Notes: generated from the letters alone by a model not told the origin. DNA of 64,000 nucleotides from JABACD01 sp047639675 (GCA_047639675.1 JBLIOI010000005.1:1-64000), one strand, 5' to 3'. Positions 26,461-35,279 are shown, counted from the stretch's first letter. Made by a program: numbers and translations.

Positions 26461-26785
26461 TGGGCCAATTTTGGGGTGAGGGGGAGAGAGTCCTATCTCA
26501 TAGCCTAGCAGCGAAATCCCGGAAGTCTCAGGCTCAAAAATACCTATCAAGCAGGAAAAACTCGCGTAGCAGTCCACGGCGAATCTCTTTTTGCTCACAT
26601 GCGGTAGATTGCCTTTCTGGTCTAGGCCCTGAAACCTGCTGGATTCAGCAAGCAATCAAGGTTCAGAGCAGATGCGGACGATGCCATGAGGGAGGGGAAT
26701 ACCTCTTGCCACGGGCTACTCGGCCCTCAGGCCCCCCAAGACCCATCCTTGCAGAAACTTTCAACGCCTGCCATTCTGAGACCCC
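26461..26785. other. Divergent intergenic region between mcsB and the SLC13 gene
   Basis: The region probably contains promoters for both divergent genes. Part of it may be the true 5' end of mcsB if an upstream start is used. No clear hairpin, tRNA or sigma-70 promoter pair could be identified. A run of purines at 26690-26697 (GAGGGAGG-like) is not placed to serve either start. Confidence 0.35.
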
Positions 26786-28576
26786 GTGCCGACTTTCGAA
26801 CCCGCCACCATCGTCCTGATCACGATTGCAGTCAGCTTGCTGCTTTTCGTCACGGAATCGGTCCGTTACGACCTCATCGCTGTTGGCGTGGCGGTTGCCT
26901 TGGCGGCCACGGGGGTACTTAGCCCGAAAGAGGCTTTCGCAGGGTTCTCATCACCTGCTGTGATGCTCATCGCATCGATGTACGTCTTTGGCGCCGCGCT
27001 CACACGCTGGGGCGTGGCAGAAGCCCTGGGTGCGCGCATCCTAGTCGGCGGGCCCAATATGACGGAGCTGTCCCTGATCATTAGGGTCATCGTTCTCTCT
27101 GCTCTCCTGTCTGGCCTGCTTTCCAACGCCGGCGTGGTCGCCATTTTGATTCCGGTATTGAGTGGAGTCGGGAGGCGTAAAGGCATCCCCGCTTCCAAGC
27201 TCTTGATGCCTCTGGCCTTCGGCAGTTTGATGGGCGGGCTCTTGTCGGTCATCGCGACCTCCAAGAACTTGGCAATCAATGGACTGATTGTGGACTCCGG
27301 ACACACGCCCCTCGGGCTCTTCGAGTTCACGCCCTACGGACTCGTCATGCTCGCTGTAGGAGTCTTGTATTTCGTCTTCCCTGGCCGGCAGTTACTACCG
27401 TCAAAACGGATCGACTCAAGCCTCACCGATCACTACCAGGTGCGTCGCTTTGTGACGGAAGTATTGATCGAGCCGAACAGCACACTGATCAATCGCTCAG
27501 TGGCGGACTCCGAGTTCTTTCGCAAATACAGCGTGACAGTGATCGGCATCGTACGCCCTGACTCGACTAGCGTCTTGGCACCCGGTCCCTACAACCGCAT
27601 TCGCGGGGACGACACGTTGATCTTGCAAGGCGAGCCCGACGACATCATGCGCTTGCGACGCGATCAAGCTCTTCGCGTGGTGGATTCAGCCGCCCTCGAA
27701 GACACGCAGATCTTCTCGGATGATGTGCAGTTGCTTGAGGCGGTGGTCCCCGCTAATTCAGACTTGTGTGGCCGCACCATCAAGGGTGCAGAATTCCAAG
27801 CGCGCACAGGATTGAACGTCCTGGCCATTTCTAAGCACGGTGCGGTCAATCCAGGACGCATCAATGAAGCTGTGCTCGAGGTTGGCGACACACTCCTAAT
27901 CCAAGGACACACACGCGACATTGATCGTGTGCGCATCAGCCGTGAGCTGCTAACTCTTGGTGAGTTGGAACCGGAACGCATCGGCCGTGGTGCCATGCTC
28001 AGCATAGCTACTTTATTTGTCGTCTTGGTCATCGCCTTCTTCGGATGGATGCCGCTTTCTGTAGTTGCGGTGAGTGGCGCGCTGTTCTTGCTAATCACCA
28101 ATTGCGTGCCAGGTAAGGACATCTACAACCACATTGACTGGCAAGCGCTCATTCTGATCGGCGGAATGCTCTCCTTGGGTCATGCCTTCCAAGTCAGTCG
28201 ACTCGACTCGGACATCACTGATAAGCTACAAGAGTTGCACGGATTCTTCGGATCACCGCGCATGATGATCGCGCTATTGATGCTCGTTACCATCGTGCTC
28301 ACGCAGGTCACAACACACATCGCAGCGGCAGCAATCATGACGCCGGTTGCGCTTGCTTTCGCCGAGCGCATGGGAGTCCACGATAGGGCTTTCATCATGG
28401 CTGTATTGACCGGCTCAAGCCTCGCCTACATGTCACCCGTTGCCCACCAAGCCAATGCGATGGTGGTTGGGCCCGGCGACTACAAGTACCGTCACTTCTT
28501 GCGCGTTGGCACACCCTTGGTCATCTTGCAGTTTGCGGTCGCGATCTACTTGATCCCGTTGATGTTCCCGCTCTAG
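26786..28576 (+). CDS. SLC13/ArsB-type permease with two RCK-C domains
   Basis: This 596-residue transporter belongs to the SLC13/CitT-like group of anion symporters carrying TrkA-C (RCK_C) regulatory domains in the middle loop. Membrane helices fill about 1-200 and 410-596. Between them are two cytosolic RCK_C domains (about 220-300 and 305-395), each with the beta-alpha pattern and a DTLI(L)Q(G) ending (DDTLILQGEPDD and GDTLLIQGHTRD). Similar proteins are annotated as sodium:sulfate or dicarboxylate symporters; the substrate is unknown. The start is GTG. Its TAG stop shares one base with the GTG start of the next gene (TAGTG), so the pair is probably co-translated. Confidence 0.85.
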   Translation: MPTFEPATIVLITIAVSLLLFVTESVRYDLIAVGVAVALAATGVLSPKEAFAGFSSPAVMLIASMYVFGAALTRWGVAEALGARILVGGPNMTELSLIIRVIVLSALLSGLLSNAGVVAILIPVLSGVGRRKGIPASKLLMPLAFGSLMGGLLSVIATSKNLAINGLIVDSGHTPLGLFEFTPYGLVMLAVGVLYFVFPGRQLLPSKRIDSSLTDHYQVRRFVTEVLIEPNSTLINRSVADSEFFRKYSVTVIGIVRPDSTSVLAPGPYNRIRGDDTLILQGEPDDIMRLRRDQALRVVDSAALEDTQIFSDDVQLLEAVVPANSDLCGRTIKGAEFQARTGLNVLAISKHGAVNPGRINEAVLEVGDTLLIQGHTRDIDRVRISRELLTLGELEPERIGRGAMLSIATLFVVLVIAFFGWMPLSVVAVSGALFLLITNCVPGKDIYNHIDWQALILIGGMLSLGHAFQVSRLDSDITDKLQELHGFFGSPRMMIALLMLVTIVLTQVTTHIAAAAIMTPVALAFAERMGVHDRAFIMAVLTGSSLAYMSPVAHQANAMVVGPGDYKYRHFLRVGTPLVILQFAVAIYLIPLMFPL

Positions 28577-30444
28577 TGAAGTTTCTTGGCGCTATCCTCA
28601 TGAGCCTTGGAGTGCTCGCGCCAAGAGCCCAAGAAACGGAACCAAGAGCGAGCGGCTGGAATGGCCTGCCGGCCTTCGTTTGGCGCGCAGAAAATCCCGG
28701 TAAGCCGCTTTCCGCAAAGCTCACGGAAGCCTTCGGCGGCGTGAACATCGAAGGTACCGCCGAAGATGATTGGGCCTGCAAGCAGGGTCTGGATTTCTAT
28801 GTCGGCCACGCGCCTGGCCGTAATGCACTGCACATCGATACGGATCGAGATTGGTACAAAGCGCTCTGGGAATTGTATTGGGAAGAGCGCGATCCCGAAA
28901 AGCTCGTGCGCATTCCATGCTTGAGCGAGGAAGCCACCACTTTTAAGCTCTTCAAACAACTGGACGCATCCTTCGGCGCACGCAGTGGCAACTATGGCCT
29001 AGCCGTTTCCCTCGGCGATGAAGTCAGCCTCACTCCCTATGGCGCTCCTCTTGACTTGTGCCAGTCTGCGTCCTGCGTCAAATCATTTGAGTTCTTCCTG
29101 AACCGTAGCGAGACCTGGAGTTTTCTGGCCTCCACCGAGAGTTCCGGAGTCCCCTACCCGGACACGGACCAGACAAGGCTCGCTTGGATCGCAGGCGACC
29201 CTGTGCACGTCCCCGCTTGGCTTGCGCGACGCGCCTTTCATCACCAAGCCATGATCGACGTGCTTGCGAAGCTCGCCCAACGCAGCAGGAAGATTGAGCC
29301 CAAAGCCCCCATTGCGCTGTTTGGACAAAGTGGACGTACCGCTTTCGGCGACATTGGCGTAGAAGATCTATTAACTCTTGCCGACGTCATCGAGGTCTAC
29401 CGCATCCTCGACTCCCGCGAGTTGCTCTACACGCTGCGAGGCGAGGACCAGCGCTCCTTGCTGACGCTCTTCCCTGAAGAGCAAGCACCCGCAGGGGCCA
29501 CGTGGATCGCATGGGAACACTGGATGCGTGGTGGTGACGCCTTCGTTCTGTGGTCCGATCGAGAGCTGGAGGCTGACGCCAACTACTTCAAGAGCATGCG
29601 CGAAACCCTGGCCTGTTTGCGCACCCTCAAGCAGCAATGGCCGGAATGGCGTCCACGCCCCGCGGGAGTTGCGGTACTACACGACCCAAACTCGCTGGCC
29701 CTCTCATGGCTGCGCGACGCATTGAACGATGGCCCGACATGGATGCGACGTTACGCCAGCTATCAGAATGAGCATGGGACCCGCGAAGTGTTACTTCAAG
29801 GCATCCTGCGCTTGTTGGAAGATTCCGGCTTCATGCCTGGCGCCGTGCTGCTTGATCACGTGGATGCAAACACGGTCAGCAGCTTCCCTATTCTGATCGC
29901 GAGTCAAGTACTCATCGTTAGCGACAAGCATCGTGCAGGGCTCAGCAGCTTCATCAAGGCAGGCGGCCAGCTGATCATCAATGGCGACTTTGACACTTTT
30001 GATGTGAACGGAGTAGCGAGAGAAACGGAGCCGCTTGTCGATCACGATGCTTTCCAGCTCGATGGCAAGCGCTACCTTTCTGAAAGATGGTCTGCGCGGG
30101 CACCGCAAGCGTACGCCAACATCAAACGCGCGGAGCTCACAGAGTTGTGCCAGAGCGCACGAAGTAAAGGGCCATCTTGGACTGTGCACAGTGAAGACTT
30201 TGGCGGGCCTTGGCTTCGGTACATGCAACCAGGTACTGCCACAGATGAGTGGCTCTGCGTCGCTATCCCCAATGCTTCATTGGAGAGTGAAAGAGCTGAT
30301 CTCCGAAAGCTAGAAGTCCGAGTGGATGGCTATGGCGAATATGAACTCAAATGGGTTCAGCCAAACTCTGCAGGAACCTCCAAGAGCAGAGTCGTGAGTT
30401 TGGGCGCAGGCGAGGCGATCGTGTTCAGCCTAAAAAAGCCTTAG
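28576..30444 (+). CDS. Secreted GH42-like/beta-galactosidase-trimerisation-like protein
   Basis: This 622-residue protein has a short N-terminal signal sequence (MKFLGAILMSLGVLAPRAQ). The middle has a TIM-barrel-like alternation but no clear glutamate pair of a GH42 active site. The region VLIVSDKHRAGLSSFIKAGG, followed by QLIINGDFDTFD, is typical of the trimerisation (glutamine-amidotransferase-like) domain that follows the catalytic domain in GH42 beta-galactosidases. A C-terminal beta domain closes the chain. It may be a secreted glycan-acting or glycan-binding protein, but activity is uncertain. It starts within the stop codon of the transporter gene and is convergent with the methyltransferase gene. 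Confidence 0.5.
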   Translation: MKFLGAILMSLGVLAPRAQETEPRASGWNGLPAFVWRAENPGKPLSAKLTEAFGGVNIEGTAEDDWACKQGLDFYVGHAPGRNALHIDTDRDWYKALWELYWEERDPEKLVRIPCLSEEATTFKLFKQLDASFGARSGNYGLAVSLGDEVSLTPYGAPLDLCQSASCVKSFEFFLNRSETWSFLASTESSGVPYPDTDQTRLAWIAGDPVHVPAWLARRAFHHQAMIDVLAKLAQRSRKIEPKAPIALFGQSGRTAFGDIGVEDLLTLADVIEVYRILDSRELLYTLRGEDQRSLLTLFPEEQAPAGATWIAWEHWMRGGDAFVLWSDRELEADANYFKSMRETLACLRTLKQQWPEWRPRPAGVAVLHDPNSLALSWLRDALNDGPTWMRRYASYQNEHGTREVLLQGILRLLEDSGFMPGAVLLDHVDANTVSSFPILIASQVLIVSDKHRAGLSSFIKAGGQLIINGDFDTFDVNGVARETEPLVDHDAFQLDGKRYLSERWSARAPQAYANIKRAELTELCQSARSKGPSWTVHSEDFGGPWLRYMQPGTATDEWLCVAIPNASLESERADLRKLEVRVDGYGEYELKWVQPNSAGTSKSRVVSLGAGEAIVFSLKKP

Positions 30445-30487
30445 ATCGAGAGTCGAGGGTGACCCCCTAGCCATATCGAGCCGCTTA

Positions 30488-30507
30488 AAGATTAGCCCAA
30501 TCTTCTT
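30488..30507. terminator. Weak A+T-rich hairpin between convergent genes
   Basis: A 6-bp stem AAGATT/AATCTT with a 5-base loop lies in the 70-nt gap between the ends of two convergent genes. It may serve as a weak terminator. Confidence 0.35.
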
Positions 30508-30514
30508 GACGCCT

Positions 30515-32023
30515 CTACTTCAGCCCAAGCGCCCGCATGAAATTCGCCCAGCGATCCCGCAGCATGCCTTGCAGCAGCGCCTTCTGGTTACGTTCATTGG
30601 TCAACTCGCCGCGTAGCAAGTCGAGGGAACGCTGCTTCTCTCCGAGGGTCACGTTGAGCACGTGCATCGCCTGCACCAATCCCTCGCGTTCAAGCGCGGC
30701 CCGCACGCCATCGGCGGTTAGTTCCTCGACGACTTGCTCAAAGTGATCTCCTCGATTGCGAGCCTCCTCAGACCGACACTTCTCGTCCTTTAGAGCGATC
30801 TCTAAGTGAACACCGCGTTCTTCTAGGCCCGCAGCGCGTCCTTCTAATTGCGCACAGCGTTCTTCTAAGTTCGCACAGCGTTCTTCTAGTTCCGCAGCGC
30901 GTCCTTCTAAGTTCGCAGCGTGTTCTACTAGGCGCGCAGCGTGTTCTTCTAAGTGCGTAGCGTGTTCTTCTAAGTGCGTAGCGCGTTCTTCGTGCGCGGT
31001 CACTTGGCCGCTCAACTCTTCGGCGCGGTCTTCGAGTAGCTCTTCGTTCGAGACCAGATCCATCGCTCGATTGCGGAGCTCTTGGATGACTTCACCCTGT
31101 TCGCGATTGTTGTCCTCGAGAATCAGGAGTGTGGTGCGATGACCCTCTAGATCTAAGTGCAGGTCCGTATTGACCTTCTCCAAACGCTCCCACTCGGGAA
31201 TCACGACGTCACGGGAAAGGTCGAAATCGCAGAGCTTGCGGATCAAGTCCGAGAAGGGTTCAAAACTCCCGGTGGGCGCGATTGGCTCTCCAAGAAGTTC
31301 TAGCTGTGACGGAATCGGCGTGCCGTCATACACCCCGACGACCGCGTGGCGGTAGACCGGTGCGGCATAGTCCGAAGCGTAGAGAACCTTGTTGTAGTAG
31401 GCGTAGTACTCGGCGGCCAGGGAACGCAATTGGGGATCGCGGTCCATGTAGAGCTCGAGACACATCAAACCCAGCCAGCGCGAGAGATTGGCGTGGCCGA
31501 TACTTGCCACGCTTCCGCCCTTGCCTCCGAGGATTTTCTCACTCTGCTCGAGGAGCGGCAAGCCATTCGCTTTGTGCTCCGCCAAGTAGCGGTGCTTCAG
31601 CTCCATCTTGCCTTGCAGGAAGTCCTCCAACATGGACTCCGCCTGCGCAACGCCTTCCGTGGCGTAGGGACCGGCGACAACCACCCAACGTTTGGCAACG
31701 CGGCGACACTCCTTCAGGAAGTCCACGCGCAGGGGCGCTGGAACGTGCTCGAGGGTGTCGAAAGTCACTACAGCGTCGACGCTGTCCGTAGCGAACGGCA
31801 AACAACTGCCGTCGCCAAGCACGAGCTCATCGACTTCGGACTCTTCAACGTCAACAAGATGAACAGAGTCATCCGGCAAGAACTTGCGCAGGAGCGCAGT
31901 GCGCCCGCCAACATCAAGAATCACGAGCTTCTCATCGGGCTTGCGCAGCTTGCCAATGATGTCCGCGACCAAGCGGTAGCGCTGATATTGATCGAAGGGT
32001 AGAACGAGGGTCGGATCGCTCAA
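30515..32023 (-). CDS. SAM methyltransferase with long C-terminal coiled coil (WbdD-like)
   Basis: This protein has about 502 residues. The N-terminal domain is a class I SAM-dependent methyltransferase (motif I VILDVGGRTALL at about 33-44; later LPFATDSVDAVVTFDTLEHV). The second half is coiled coil from about 290 to 490. Its central part (about 346-408) is nine near-identical heptads of consensus LEE(H/R)AAx, encoded by nine 21-bp tandem repeats (30799-30987). The C-terminus (RDRWANFMRALGLK) is a basic amphipathic helix that could touch membrane. TTG 32023 overlaps the wzt stop (TTGA) and fits coupling; an ORF start at 32077 would overlap wzt by 58 nt. By context with wzt and wzm it resembles WbdD, the chain-terminating methyltransferase whose coiled coil sets O-antigen length. 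No kinase domain was seen, unlike E. coli O9a WbdD. Confidence 0.75.
   Translation of the reverse strand: MSDPTLVLPFDQYQRYRLVADIIGKLRKPDEKLVILDVGGRTALLRKFLPDDSVHLVDVEESEVDELVLGDGSCLPFATDSVDAVVTFDTLEHVPAPLRVDFLKECRRVAKRWVVVAGPYATEGVAQAESMLEDFLQGKMELKHRYLAEHKANGLPLLEQSEKILGGKGGSVASIGHANLSRWLGLMCLELYMDRDPQLRSLAAEYYAYYNKVLYASDYAAPVYRHAVVGVYDGTPIPSQLELLGEPIAPTGSFEPFSDLIRKLCDFDLSRDVVIPEWERLEKVNTDLHLDLEGHRTTLLILEDNNREQGEVIQELRNRAMDLVSNEELLEDRAEELSGQVTAHEERATHLEEHATHLEEHAARLVEHAANLEGRAAELEERCANLEERCAQLEGRAAGLEERGVHLEIALKDEKCRSEEARNRGDHFEQVVEELTADGVRAALEREGLVQAMHVLNVTLGEKQRSLDLLRGELTNERNQKALLQGMLRDRWANFMRALGLK
30799..30987 (-). repeat. Nine 21-bp tandem repeats encoding coiled-coil heptads
   Basis: Nine consecutive 21-bp units start at 30799, 30820, 30841, 30862, 30883, 30904, 30925, 30946 and 30967. 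Most begin CTTCTA on the + strand. The last two units (30946-30966 and 30967-30987) differ by one base, which suggests recent duplication. Each unit encodes one heptad with Leu at the core d position and Ala or Cys at a, so gain or loss of a unit keeps frame and coiled-coil register. Confidence 0.95.
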
Positions 32024-33303
32024 GACGCGGAAACCTCGGAGTCGGTGTTCCCGTCCTTGCCATGATTCACGGTCCACTTCGTCGGCAAGTACAGCATTCC
32101 GTGTTGATGATTAAGAGGATCGAGCACCTCAAAGGTCAACGCGTGTTCTTGGTGATCGATTGCCGTGGGCGCCGCCTTGTTGTGATCGTAGAGGAAGGTG
32201 GTGATGTAGTACTGCCCTTGTAGGAGCGGCAGGGTCTCGAACTCCATCAAGACCTCTCCGCTTTCACCGGGCTTCATCACATCAATATCGATCGGAGTGT
32301 CGCGCCAGTGATGATTGGAACCGTTGATGTAACTTCCGTCGGAACGGTAGATGCCGATGCCGAAGACGGGCTTCTTCACTTCCTCATTGCAGGTGAACTC
32401 CATGCGCAACTTGAAGGGTCGGCCCGTGTGGAAGACGTGGCCCTCTTCGCCCTTGTGATCGATCATCGAGACGCGGTGAATCTCCACTTCACCACTGCCC
32501 CAGCGCGGATACTCACTGGTTCCGCGATTGACCGTCGAGAGGCGCTCGTTGCCGCGGGCGTGGGCGCGCTTCAAGTATTCATCAGCCACCTTCTCGGCGC
32601 TGCCCTGTTCGACGATTTCGCCTTGATCCATCATCACGACTCGCTGACACATGCTCTTGACAGAACCCATGTCATGCGAGACAAAGATGATGGTCTTGCC
32701 CTGTTCGCGGAAATCGTTGAGGCGGTTGGTGCACTTGCCCTTGAAGTGCTCGTCGCCTACGGACAAGGCTTCGTCGATGATGAAGATGTCCGGATCGACG
32801 CTGGCCGCGACGGAGAACCCAAGGCGTACGTACATGCCCGAACTGTAGGTCTTGACCGGGCGCTCAATGAAGTCGCCGAGCTCGGAGAAGGCGATGATCG
32901 ATTCCAAGCGCTCGTCGATTTCCTCCGTGGGCATGCCGAGGATCGAACAGTTGAGGTAGATGTTCTCGCGACCGCTGAACTCAGGGTGAAAGCCAGCTCC
33001 TAACTCGAGTAGAGATGCAACACGCCCTTGCACCTGCACGCTACCGGTTGTGGGCTTGGAGATGCCAGTGAGGAGCTTGAGCAAGGTACTCTTGCCAGCG
33101 CCATTCTGACCGATGATACCGACGGTACTGCCGTGGGGAATGTCCAGATAGACGTTCTTCACGGCCCAGAATTCAGAGTAGCGCTTCTTGCCAGGCAAGA
33201 TCATGTCCCACAGCCGGTGAATTGGCTTTTGGTACATCTGGTAGGCCTTGCCGAGATTCTCGGCAAAGATGGCGCTGTCAGTATTGGGTTCTTTGGAGCT
33301 CAT
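32020..33303 (-). CDS. wzt: ABC transporter ATPase with C-terminal Wzt domain
   Basis: This ATPase of about 427 residues belongs to an ABC-2 polysaccharide exporter. The nucleotide-binding domain has GQNGAGKST (Walker A), YSSGMYVRLGFSVA (signature) and IFIIDEALSVGD (Walker B). From about residue 250 there is a beta-rich C-terminal domain (GSGEVEIHRVSMID onward) of the Wzt-C type, which in the E. coli O8/O9a systems binds the modified non-reducing end of the glycan. The ATG at 33303 is preferred because it lies 10 nt after the wzm stop; an upstream in-frame start at 33396 overlaps wzm. It exports a finished glycan across the inner membrane with Wzm. The Wzt-C domain suggests that chains are capped by a terminator, probably the methyltransferase encoded next. 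Confidence 0.93.
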   Translation of the reverse strand: MSSKEPNTDSAIFAENLGKAYQMYQKPIHRLWDMILPGKKRYSEFWAVKNVYLDIPHGSTVGIIGQNGAGKSTLLKLLTGISKPTTGSVQVQGRVASLLELGAGFHPEFSGRENIYLNCSILGMPTEEIDERLESIIAFSELGDFIERPVKTYSSGMYVRLGFSVAASVDPDIFIIDEALSVGDEHFKGKCTNRLNDFREQGKTIIFVSHDMGSVKSMCQRVVMMDQGEIVEQGSAEKVADEYLKRAHARGNERLSTVNRGTSEYPRWGSGEVEIHRVSMIDHKGEEGHVFHTGRPFKLRMEFTCNEEVKKPVFGIGIYRSDGSYINGSNHHWRDTPIDIDVMKPGESGEVLMEFETLPLLQGQYYITTFLYDHNKAAPTAIDHQEHALTFEVLDPLNHQHGMLYLPTKWTVNHGKDGNTDSEVSAS

Positions 33304-33313
33304 CGAATTCCCG

Positions 33314-34360
33314 CTAGAGAAGGTCGGGAAAACTATCCCGTTGGGAGTTGAAGAACGTTGCGCCCAATACAAACACCACAACGGCAACACCAGCAAAGGT
33401 TCCCAACAAGGCCGGATCAGGCCACGAGTTGTTGAGCAAGACGTTTCGATAGCACTCGATTAGCCAATACATCGGGTTGTATTCGAGCACGAAGTCATAT
33501 TTGCCACCGTGCTTGGCCGCAGTGATCATCGTGGGTGGATAGAAGATCGGCGTTGAGAACATCCAAACGATGATGAAGACTCCAACCAGGTGGAAGGTGT
33601 CACGCAGGATCAGATTGAATGCCGAAAGGAACAGTCCCAAACCGACCGTGAACACGGCCTGCAAAAGCATCAGGAGAGGCAACGCGATGAGGGTAAATCC
33701 GAGCGCAAGCGGTTTCGCTTCTGGCACTTCTTCAGGAGGTCCGTCTGCAATTCGCAAGATGCGCATAGCACTGCCATCATTGGGGCAGAGAAGTACGTGC
33801 TCAAAGTCGCAATGATTGCACGCAGCGGTTCGGGTGTCCTTAGGGAGTTCGACTCCGCCTGGTAGCTCGTGCGCTTCTTGAACGTTCGACGCAACGACGG
33901 CGACTTCCTCGGGACCCTCCGAGACTTCGGCGGGTGTGTGGATGTATCCGAAGTAGAAGACCCCGATCAAAACCACCGGCAACCCGATGGCCATGTTAAT
34001 GATCGATGAGATAGCTAGATAGACTGGCAGGACCCCCGCTGGAAAGACAACCTTCTGAATCAAGTTAGCATTCTCGACCAGACAATTGGTTGCTCGAGAA
34101 AGCGTCTCGGCAAAGGCACCCCAAACCAAGATTCCCGCCAGCATCCAGATCGCAACGTTCGCGACGCCAGCTTTGTCATCGAATCGCGTGCTCAGGATGA
34201 CTCGAAATACGAAGGTGTAGACAACCAAGTTCAGCAGCGGATAAATCACCGACCAGAAGAACCCCATCGACGATCCCACGTAGCGCGCTTTCAAGTCGCG
34301 CCCCACCAGCTCTTTGATCAAGCGCCGGCTCTTATACAGACTGCGTACGAATTCAATCAC
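33314..34360 (-). CDS. wzm: ABC-2 permease (Wzm) with cysteine-containing insertion
   Basis: This 348-residue permease is about 85 residues longer than usual Wzm proteins (near 260). Transmembrane helices are at about 32-54, 70-88, 108-140, 217-245, 252-271 and 318-336. An extra block at about 141-216, between helices 3 and 4, contains CNHC (181-184) and Cys192. By the usual ABC-2 topology this loop faces the periplasm. The start is GTG at 34360, 4 nt after the arginase stop. It forms the membrane channel with Wzt. The insert's function is unknown; it could bind metal or form disulfides. Confidence 0.88.
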   Translation of the reverse strand: MIEFVRSLYKSRRLIKELVGRDLKARYVGSSMGFFWSVIYPLLNLVVYTFVFRVILSTRFDDKAGVANVAIWMLAGILVWGAFAETLSRATNCLVENANLIQKVVFPAGVLPVYLAISSIINMAIGLPVVLIGVFYFGYIHTPAEVSEGPEEVAVVASNVQEAHELPGGVELPKDTRTAACNHCDFEHVLLCPNDGSAMRILRIADGPPEEVPEAKPLALGFTLIALPLLMLLQAVFTVGLGLFLSAFNLILRDTFHLVGVFIIVWMFSTPIFYPPTMITAAKHGGKYDFVLEYNPMYWLIECYRNVLLNNSWPDPALLGTFAGVAVVVFVLGATFFNSQRDSFPDLL

Positions 34361-34364
34361 GGCG

Positions 34365-35279
34365 TTAGAGGACGAGCTTGCCCATAGCGGACTGAATCAA
34401 GCCCACGGCAACCTGCGCGGTCTTGTTGTGAATGTCGAGGATAGGATTGATCTCGGTGACCTCTAGGCTGACAAGCTTACCCGTCTCAGCAACCATTTCC
34501 ATGAAGAGGTGACACTCACGAAAATTGAGTCCTCCGGGAACCGGCGTGCCAACTCCAGGCGCGACGCTCGGGTCGCTGCCATCCATGTCGAAGGACACGT
34601 GAAAGCCAACCGTGTCAGCAGTCACGATTTCAAGCGTTTCAAGCATGACGTCATGCATGCCGCGCTTGTCGATCTCTCGCATGGTGAAGACGCGCAGGCC
34701 CGTCTCCTTGACAATATTGCGCTCATTGCGGTCAAGAGATCGCACACCGATGGCAACAGTGTGGGATAAATCAACCATCGGAAAGGTCTCGCCCAAACGC
34801 GTCAATTCATCAAGTCCATAGCCCAAGCAAGACGCTAAAGGCATGCCGTGGATGTTACCCGAGGGACTGCTATCCGGTGTGTTCATGTCGCCATGAGCAT
34901 CGAACCAGATCAGCCCGACTCGTTCATTCCTGCGTGCAAAGTGCGTGCTAACACCTGCGATCGTGCCGCAAGCGATCGAGTGATCGCCGCCGACGACTAA
35001 GGGAAACTCGCCACGCCCCAAGCTCTCCAAAACACGGTCGCGCAAGCCTCGGCAAGCAGCCGCGATCTCATCGAGAAAGCGCGCCTGCACATTACTTGGC
35101 GTGAGCGACTCAGGTTGGTCGACCGGAATGTTTCCGAGATCCTTGAATCCCATTCCTAGATTACGCATCGCCTTCTCAATCCCGGCGATACGCAAGGCAC
35201 TGGGTCCCATGTCTACACCTCGACGTCCCCCTCCGAGGTCCATCGGCACGCCAATAAGGCCTACAACTCTGTCGTCCAT
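34365..35279 (-). CDS. rocF: Arginase
   Basis: This 304-residue enzyme of the ureohydrolase family hydrolyses arginine to ornithine and urea with a binuclear manganese centre. GGDHS, FDAHGDMN and SFDMDGSDPSVAPGVGTP carry the metal ligands. The DMDGSDP form and length match arginase rather than agmatinase. It is 4 nt upstream of wzm, so it probably starts the same transcript, although its link to glycan export is unclear. An arginine-handling gene (mcsB) lies 9 kb away, but there is no evidence that they work together. Confidence 0.93.
   Translation of the reverse strand: MDDRVVGLIGVPMDLGGGRRGVDMGPSALRIAGIEKAMRNLGMGFKDLGNIPVDQPESLTPSNVQARFLDEIAAACRGLRDRVLESLGRGEFPLVVGGDHSIACGTIAGVSTHFARRNERVGLIWFDAHGDMNTPDSSPSGNIHGMPLASCLGYGLDELTRLGETFPMVDLSHTVAIGVRSLDRNERNIVKETGLRVFTMREIDKRGMHDVMLETLEIVTADTVGFHVSFDMDGSDPSVAPGVGTPVPGGLNFRECHLFMEMVAETGKLVSLEVTEINPILDIHNKTAQVAVGLIQSAMGKLVL

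Noticed and set aside
30799..30987. 21-bp repeats as a CRISPR array
   Set aside because: There are no spacers; the units are directly adjacent and in frame with a coding sequence that makes heptads.
31346..32002. Open frame antisense to the methyltransferase
   Set aside because: The SAM-binding motifs and the wzt-coupled start support the minus strand gene; the antisense frame has no homology features.
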